This document shows positions 8,155-11,504 of a DNA stretch of 11,504 nucleotides, in pieces; the first letter of the stretch is position 1, and the number at the start of each line of letters is the position of its first letter. The DNA is from Pseudomonadota bacterium (GTDB lineage: Bacteria; Pseudomonadota; Alphaproteobacteria; Rhizobiales; Afifellaceae). A program made the translations under genes and the position numbers. The DNA lies in NCBI GenBank assembly GCA_023417735.1, contig JAEZEK010000038.1, positions 1-11,504 of the forward strand, in the 5' to 3' direction. The notes beneath the pieces are model-generated. The model was not told the origin of the DNA, did no database searches, and saw nothing but the letters and a program-made list of their open reading frames with translations.

Positions 8155-8340
8155 TCAGCGCTCGCTGAAGGGCACGCCGCCCTTGGCCTTGTCCGTCTTG
8201 GGCGTCTCGATGATCGAGACCGTCACGTTGTCCGGCTGGACCGAGAAGTTCTTCGCGACAGCGTCCGTGATGTCCTTCATGAGCGCCTTCTTCTGCTCGG
8301 CGCTGCGGCCCGCTACGGCGTAGACGACGACTTCCGGCAT
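8155..8340 (-). CDS. Small tautomerase-family protein (4-oxalocrotonate tautomerase-like)
   Basis: Member of the 4-oxalocrotonate tautomerase superfamily (PF01361-type): 61 residues with the catalytic Pro directly after the initiator Met (MPEVVVYAVAGRS). The family uses the free N-terminal proline as a general base and usually forms hexamers. Visible: Pro1 and Arg11 (mature numbering) in the beta strand and turn, the SAEQKKALMKDITDAVA helix, a second strand VTVSIIE, and the KGG turn near the end. Two positions used by classical 4-OT, Arg39 and Phe50, appear to be Thr39 and Lys50, so the true substrate is unknown and 4-oxalocrotonate activity should not be assumed. The ATG is at 8338-8340 with a GGGGGGAAG ribosome site upstream. 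The open frame runs on to 8520, but the added residues are low-complexity and Arg/Pro-rich. Divergent from the superoxide dismutase gene and convergent with the peptidase gene. Confidence 0.9.
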   Translation of the reverse strand: MPEVVVYAVAGRSAEQKKALMKDITDAVAKNFSVQPDNVTVSIIETPKTDKAKGGVPFSER

Positions 8341-8444
8341 TTCTTCCCCCCTGCTCGTTCCCGGCGCCCAGCCCACCGGCGGCGCGCGCCCCCCCTTAGG
8401 GGCTGCGCTTTCGCCCGGCAAGTGCGCCCGGCCCTCATCCACGG

Positions 8445-8472
8445 TTGCCCGGCGAAGCAACTCCGCTAAAAG
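8445..8472 (+). promoter_or_regulatory. Possible sigma-70-type promoter of the superoxide dismutase gene
   Basis: TTGCCC (8445-8450) and TAAAAG (8467-8472) are separated by 16 bases and stand about 60 bases before the start codon; each matches the consensus at four of six positions. The -35 lies in a short inverted repeat GTTGC-N8-GCAAC (8444-8461) that could be an operator. Nothing ties it to a named regulator. Confidence 0.3.
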
Positions 8473-8534
8473 GACCGCGGGAACGCCGTCACGCCGCTCA
8501 CGTTCCACCCGCGGCTTCACATGAGGAGACGAAC

Positions 8535-9134
8535 ATGGCCTTCACGCTCCCCGACCTCCCCTACGCTTACGACGCGCTCCAGCCGCACATGTCGGCCGAG
8601 ACGCTCGAGTATCATCACGACAAGCACCACAAGGCTTATCTCGATGCCATGACGCCGATGATCCAAGGCACGGAATACGAGTCCATGGACATCGAGGGCA
8701 TCGTGAAGAAGAGTTATTCGGAGAACCCGAAGCTCTTCAACCAGGCCGGCCAGTTCTACAATCACGTCCATTTCTGGAAGTGGATGAAGCCGAACGGCGG
8801 CGGCCGCAGCCTTCCCGGAGCGCTCGAGAACCAGATCACGTCGGACCTCGGCTCCTTCGACGAGTTCCGCACCAAGTTCATCGATGCCGGCAAGACGCAG
8901 TTCGGCTCGGGCTGGGCCTGGCTTGCCATGAAGGGCGGGAAGCTCGTCGTCATGAACACGCCGAACGGCGAGAACCCGCTCGTGCATGGCGGCGTGCCGC
9001 TGCTCGGCGTCGACGTGTGGGAGCACTCCTACTACATCGACTACCGCAATCTCCGGCCGAAGTACCTCGAGACCTGGTTCGACAACCTGGTCAATTGGGA
9101 TTACGTCGCCGAGCTCTATGAGAAGGCGCGCTGA
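8535..9134 (+). CDS. sodB: Superoxide dismutase, iron type (Fe/Mn family)
   Basis: Cytosolic Fe/Mn-family superoxide dismutase, converting superoxide to oxygen and hydrogen peroxide. It has 199 residues, as usual for the family, and no signal peptide. Metal ligands are H27 (in EYHHDKHH), H77 (in FYNHVHFW), D160 and H164 (in DVWEHSYYIDYRN). Metal type: Q73, four residues before H77, is the outer-sphere Gln of iron enzymes, whereas manganese enzymes carry Gly there and a Gln further on. At the second position this protein has Gly in NGENP, rather than the Ala of E. coli SodB (NAGTP) or the Gln of SodA. Iron use is therefore likely; use of both metals, known in some relatives, cannot be excluded. 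Start ATG at 8535 with GAGGAG six bases upstream. Followed by a rho-independent terminator, so probably a single-gene unit. Confidence 0.96.
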   Translation: MAFTLPDLPYAYDALQPHMSAETLEYHHDKHHKAYLDAMTPMIQGTEYESMDIEGIVKKSYSENPKLFNQAGQFYNHVHFWKWMKPNGGGRSLPGALENQITSDLGSFDEFRTKFIDAGKTQFGSGWAWLAMKGGKLVVMNTPNGENPLVHGGVPLLGVDVWEHSYYIDYRNLRPKYLETWFDNLVNWDYVAELYEKAR

Positions 9135-9160
9135 GTATCGGCGACCAGTTCTCGATACGG

Positions 9161-9192
9161 GGCCCCGGTCGCAACGCCCGGGGCCTTTCTTG
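9161..9192 (+). terminator. Rho-independent terminator after the superoxide dismutase gene
   Basis: Perfect eight-base stem GGCCCCGG (9161-9168) / CCGGGGCC (9178-9185) with a nine-base loop, followed by TTTCTTG. It stands 26 bases after the sodB stop and before the 3' end of the opposing DUF2892 gene. The T-tract is on the plus strand only, so it serves sodB. Confidence 0.85.
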
Positions 9193-9233
9193 TTCCAGCA
9201 GGACGGCCGACGGACTCCGCGCTGGCCCGCGGC

Positions 9234-9437
9234 CTACTGGAAGGCGACGCCGGTCCGGCAGCCGAGCTTCTTGAACAGGAAGGCCGCGGGGCAGAACCCC
9301 GTGAAGGAGGCCTGGAAGAGGTTCACGCCGACGAAGGCGGTCAGCAGGTACCAGTAAGGCGAGACGTAGAAGCCGAGCGCAAGCGATCCGAGGATCATGA
9401 TCCCGGCGAACATCATCACGGCACGATCGATCGTCAT
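9234..9437 (-). CDS. DUF2892 (YgaP-type transmembrane domain) small inner-membrane protein
   Basis: Small membrane protein of 67 residues resembling the two-helix DUF2892 / YgaP transmembrane domain (PF11127-type), here without the rhodanese domain that YgaP carries. Helices lie at about 6-24 and 28-46. The family motif NLFQASFTGFCP (39-50) and LFKKLGC (54-60) are visible, with cysteines C49 and C60. The biochemical role is unknown; in YgaP the membrane part accompanies a sulfur-handling rhodanese, but nothing here shows that function. Start ATG at 9435-9437 with GGAGG seven bases upstream. A perfect FNR-type box lies at 9496-9509, centred about 65 bases before the ATG, which suggests induction under low oxygen. 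Divergent from the cytochrome genes and convergent with sodB. Confidence 0.88.
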   Translation of the reverse strand: MTIDRAVMMFAGIMILGSLALGFYVSPYWYLLTAFVGVNLFQASFTGFCPAAFLFKKLGCRTGVAFQ

Positions 9438-9739
9438 GGCGGGTCCTCCGCTGCAAGTGTCGGCTCACCCATGCACCACGGCAGGGCCGCGCGCGTTGAT
9501 CGAGATCAACCCGGCAGGCCGGCGGAGCTTCGCGCGGGCCAGGAGGGTGGCGAGAAGAAGAGCGACGAGAGCGTCGGCGCGTTCATCCGCCGCGAAGATC
9601 ACGGTCTGCGCGCCCGTGCATGGACCGGAAACACAGTGTTCAGCGCCGCTCAACCAGTTGTCATTTCATCGTGAACAGCTGCGGCCCTTCAACTCCTCTT
9701 CCGGATGTGCCCCACTGGCCCCCCGCATGGAGGATTCGC
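9438..9739. other. 302-bp divergent intergenic region without a credible gene
   Basis: It lies between the DUF2892 gene (leftward) and the cytochrome c-556-like gene (rightward). It holds the FNR-type box at 9496-9509. Nearer the cytochrome gene is an imperfect inverted repeat GTTCAGCG-C-CGCTCAAC (9638-9654, 7 of 8 positions paired). A TTGTCA at 9658-9663 has no convincing -10 partner. Short open frames of 62-67 codons on both strands show no recognisable domain, signal peptide or ribosome site, and I treat them as chance. Confidence 0.6.
9496..9509. promoter_or_regulatory. FNR/Anr/FixK-type binding site
   Basis: TTGATCGAGATCAA is an exact match to the FNR-family consensus TTGAT-N4-ATCAA. 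Its centre (9502.5) is about 65 bases upstream of the DUF2892 ATG. If activation is class II (site centred at -41.5), transcription would start near 9461 and leave a leader of about 24 bases holding the GGAGG ribosome site. The -10 at that spacing (CATGGG on the minus strand) is weak, as is common for activator-dependent promoters. It is about 237 bases from the cytochrome start, too far for ordinary class II action there. Confidence 0.75.
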
Positions 9740-10195
9740 ATGAACCGCACCGTCCTGTTTGCCGCTGCCGCCGCGACGTTCGCGCTCTCGGCCTCTGCCA
9801 TCGCCCTCGAGGACCCGATCGAGACCCGGAAGATCCTGATGGACGCGAACGGAGCTGCCTCCGCGCTCGGCGGCGGCATGATGAAGGGGGAGATCCCGTT
9901 CAACCCGGTTGCGGCCCGCGCCGTGCTGCAGACGAACTACTCGGTGGCCGTCGCGTTCGGTGACTATTTCCCGGAAGGAAGCGAGATGGGCGACACCAAG
10001 GCCGACCCGAAGATCTGGACTGACGCGGAGGGCTTCGCCGCGGCGCTCGAGAAGTTCCGCAGCGATTCGCAGGCCGCGCTCGCCGCCGTGCCGGAGGAGG
10101 TGGCCGGCTACACGCAGGAGCAGTTCCAGGCCGCGTTCGGCCAAGTCGCCCAGAACTGCAGGGGCTGCCACGAGCAGTACCGGATCAGCAACTGA
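9740..10195 (+). CDS. Periplasmic cytochrome c-556/c'-family protein
   Basis: Four-helix-bundle c-type cytochrome of the c'/c-556 family (PF01322-type), 151-residue precursor. A signal peptide covers about 1-22 (MNRTVLFAAAAATFALSASA), so the mature protein is periplasmic. The heme-binding CRGCH lies near the C-terminus (C140, C143, H144), as the family requires. The pattern R30-x3-M34 aligns with Arg12/Leu16 of Alcaligenes cytochrome c', putting Met at the distal heme position. That is the pattern of six-coordinate cytochromes c-556, which carry electrons, rather than five-coordinate gas-binding c'. This assignment is inference from alignment by eye. Start ATG at 9740 with GGAGGA five bases upstream. 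Seven bases separate its stop from the diheme cytochrome gene, so the two are probably co-transcribed. Confidence 0.92.
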   Translation: MNRTVLFAAAAATFALSASAIALEDPIETRKILMDANGAASALGGGMMKGEIPFNPVAARAVLQTNYSVAVAFGDYFPEGSEMGDTKADPKIWTDAEGFAAALEKFRSDSQAALAAVPEEVAGYTQEQFQAAFGQVAQNCRGCHEQYRISN

Positions 10196-10202
10196 GCCGG
10201 CC

Positions 10203-11150
10203 ATGAGGCGCGCGGCGGCCGTCGTTCTCGTCCTCGTGCTGGCGGCGGCCGCTGCCGGCTGGTTTCTGACGGCGGCCGATCCCCTCACGGCCGCGGACCT
10301 CCCGCGTCACGAGCCCGACGTCGCGAACGGCGAGCGCATGTTCTACGCCGGCGGCTGCACATCCTGCCACGCGGCGCCGGGCGCAAGGGGCGAGGACAAG
10401 CTGCACCTCGCCGGCGGGCTGGGCCTCACGAGCCCGTTCGGCACCTTCCGGGTACCGAACATCTCACCCGATCCGGAATCCGGCATCGGCGGCTGGTCCG
10501 ATCTCGATTTCGTCAATGCGGTGATGCGTGGCGTGTCGCCGGACGGCGGGCACTATTATCCGTCCTTCCCCTATCCGTCCTATGCGCGGATGCGGATTGA
10601 AGACGTCCTCGACGTGAAGGCCTTCATCGATACGCTTCCGGCGGTCCGGAGCACCGTGGCCGGCCACGACCTCGCCTTTCCCTACAGCATCCGGCGCGGC
10701 GTCGGCGTGTGGAAGCGCCTCAACATGCATCCCGGGCCGGTGGTGGCGCTTGCGGGCGCCGATCCCGAGATCGCGCGCGGACAGTACCTCGTCGAGGGGC
10801 CGGGCCATTGCGGCGAGTGCCACACGCCCCGCGACGCGCTGGGCGGCGCAAGGCTGCAGCAATGGCTCGCCGGCGCGCCCAACCCGGAGGGCCGCGGCAC
10901 CATCCCGAACATCACGCCCCATGCCGACGGCATCGCGCGCTGGTCGACCGGCGACATCGCGTATTCGCTGGAAACCGGGTTCAAGCCGGATTTCGACTCG
11001 TTCGGCGGCTCGATGGTCGCCGTGCAGGACAACATGGCGAAACTGCCGGCGGAAGACCGCGCCGCGATCGCAGCTTATCTGAAGGCCGTACCGCCACTGC
11101 CGAATGCCGTCACTTCACAGGCCCGTACGGGCGCCGAAACCGGCGGCTGA
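10203..11150 (+). CDS. Membrane-anchored or periplasmic diheme cytochrome c
   Basis: Two-heme class I cytochrome c of 315 residues. An N-terminal hydrophobic stretch (about 4-22) is either a signal peptide or an uncleaved anchor; no obvious cleavage site favours one. Heme 1: CTSCH (C52, C55, H56); heme 2: CGECH (C203, C206, H207). The second domain has a likely axial Met at M271 (GGSM). In the first, alcohol-dehydrogenase-type relatives have PAMPY with an axial Met, but here the sequence is PSFPY (F122); M130 (YARM) is a possible substitute. Sequence of this kind (FPYPSYARM, GPGHCGECHTPRDALGG, IPNIT) is common in alphaproteobacterial diheme cytochromes of uncertain electron partner, often beside a c-556-like gene. 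ATG at 10203 follows the preceding stop by seven bases; the ribosome site is weak, suggesting coupled translation. The stop converges with the next gene at three bases. Confidence 0.92.
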   Translation: MRRAAAVVLVLVLAAAAAGWFLTAADPLTAADLPRHEPDVANGERMFYAGGCTSCHAAPGARGEDKLHLAGGLGLTSPFGTFRVPNISPDPESGIGGWSDLDFVNAVMRGVSPDGGHYYPSFPYPSYARMRIEDVLDVKAFIDTLPAVRSTVAGHDLAFPYSIRRGVGVWKRLNMHPGPVVALAGADPEIARGQYLVEGPGHCGECHTPRDALGGARLQQWLAGAPNPEGRGTIPNITPHADGIARWSTGDIAYSLETGFKPDFDSFGGSMVAVQDNMAKLPAEDRAAIAAYLKAVPPLPNAVTSQARTGAETGG

Positions 11151-11153
11151 TCC

Positions 11154-11498
11154 TCACTTGTGCCGGCCGGGGAGCCCTTGCCGGCAGGAGGTCACGACGA
11201 TCGGCCCGAGCGCGTAGGTGACGGAGCGCTGCTGCCAGACGCGGCACGCCGCTTCGCTGGCGAAGCAGCCCTCGGCGGAATAGGCGCGGTGGCGGTCGTT
11301 GGCCGTGTTCAGATATTTCCCCGCGTAACGGCCGTACCAGACCGCGCCCGGCCCGATCCGTGCAGCGAGTGCCGCGCAGTCCGCGGCCTGAGGCTCGACG
11401 CGCGGCTCGTACCGGAAGAGATCGCCCACGAGATCCGCCTGCGCGGCCGACGTGGCCAGCACGAGAGCGACTGCCGCAAGTCCCGTCCCACCACGCAT
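11154..11498 (-). CDS. Hypothetical exported protein with four cysteines
   Basis: Unrecognised protein of 114 residues. A signal peptide is clear (MRGGTGLAAVALVLATSAAQA, cleavage likely near residue 21), so it is probably periplasmic. The mature part holds four cysteines (C41, C78, C85, C105) that could form two disulfides, and an aromatic-rich middle (WYGRYAGKYLN, 54-64). GCFASEAACRVWQQ (77-90) recalls small secreted proteins of unknown function seen in Hyphomicrobiales, from memory only. No membrane helix is seen in the mature part. The gene converges with the diheme cytochrome gene, three bases between stop codons. Its ATG (11496-11498) lies six bases inside the window, so the promoter and ribosome site are not visible. 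Confidence 0.75.
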   Translation of the reverse strand: MRGGTGLAAVALVLATSAAQADLVGDLFRYEPRVEPQAADCAALAARIGPGAVWYGRYAGKYLNTANDRHRAYSAEGCFASEAACRVWQQRSVTYALGPIVVTSCRQGLPGRHK

Positions 11499-11504
11499 CG
11501 TCCC

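Noticed and set aside
8384..8408. C-run hairpin (CCCC-TTA-GGGG with an imperfect GCGC extension) between the tautomerase and sodB genes
   Set aside because: The loop is only three bases, there is no T-run, and a 7-base C-run gives such pairing easily. It lies in a divergent region where a terminator is not expected.
9465..9674. Short open frames (62-67 codons) on both strands in the DUF2892/cytochrome intergenic region
   Set aside because: No ribosome site, signal peptide or family resemblance, and they run through the FNR-type box.
11161..11186. Inverted repeat TGCCGGC / GCCGGCA just after the diheme cytochrome stop
   Set aside because: It could end cytochrome transcription, but it has a 12-base loop and no T-run, and it lies within coding sequence of the opposing gene, so it is not called as a terminator.

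Overview
The window comes from a high-GC alphaproteobacterium, most likely Hyphomicrobiales (Rhizobiales) or a close relative. This rests on the codon and base composition, the Mrp/Pha antiporter, the alphaproteobacterial-type oligopeptidase B, and the paired cytochrome c-556 and diheme cytochrome c genes. Genus cannot be told from the sequence. Genes are densely packed. I see no mobile element, phage gene, CRISPR array, tRNA or rRNA.

Region 1 (1-5784, all minus strand) is a tightly overlapping operon for a complete multisubunit Mrp-type Na+/H+ antiporter, transcribed right to left as mnhA-B-C-D-E-F-G. Junctions overlap by 1 or 4 bases except C/D, where they are one base apart. mnhG runs off the left edge. 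MnhA and MnhB are separate proteins, which is the seven-gene 'group 1' layout rather than the fused AB form. The key ion-path Glu and Lys residues of MnhA and MnhD are present.

Region 2 (5785-8154) has a divergent intergenic region with two back-to-back hairpins in the mnhA leader, then an oligopeptidase B-like serine peptidase on the plus strand. Its catalytic triad is intact, but several residues that set dibasic specificity in the enterobacterial enzyme appear to be replaced.

Region 3 (8155-9192) has a small minus-strand tautomerase-family gene divergent from an iron-type superoxide dismutase gene, which ends in a clear rho-independent terminator.

Region 4 (9234-11498) has a minus-strand DUF2892 membrane protein and a plus-strand pair encoding a cytochrome c-556/c'-family protein and a diheme cytochrome c. 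They diverge from a 302-bp intergenic region carrying a perfect FNR/Anr/FixK-type box, placed ideally to activate the DUF2892 gene. A small exported four-cysteine protein of unknown function converges on the cytochromes at the right edge.

No clearly new system was found. The points most worth following up are the FNR-type box, the altered specificity residues of the peptidase, the Met at the distal heme position of the c-556-like protein, and the atypical tautomerase active site.
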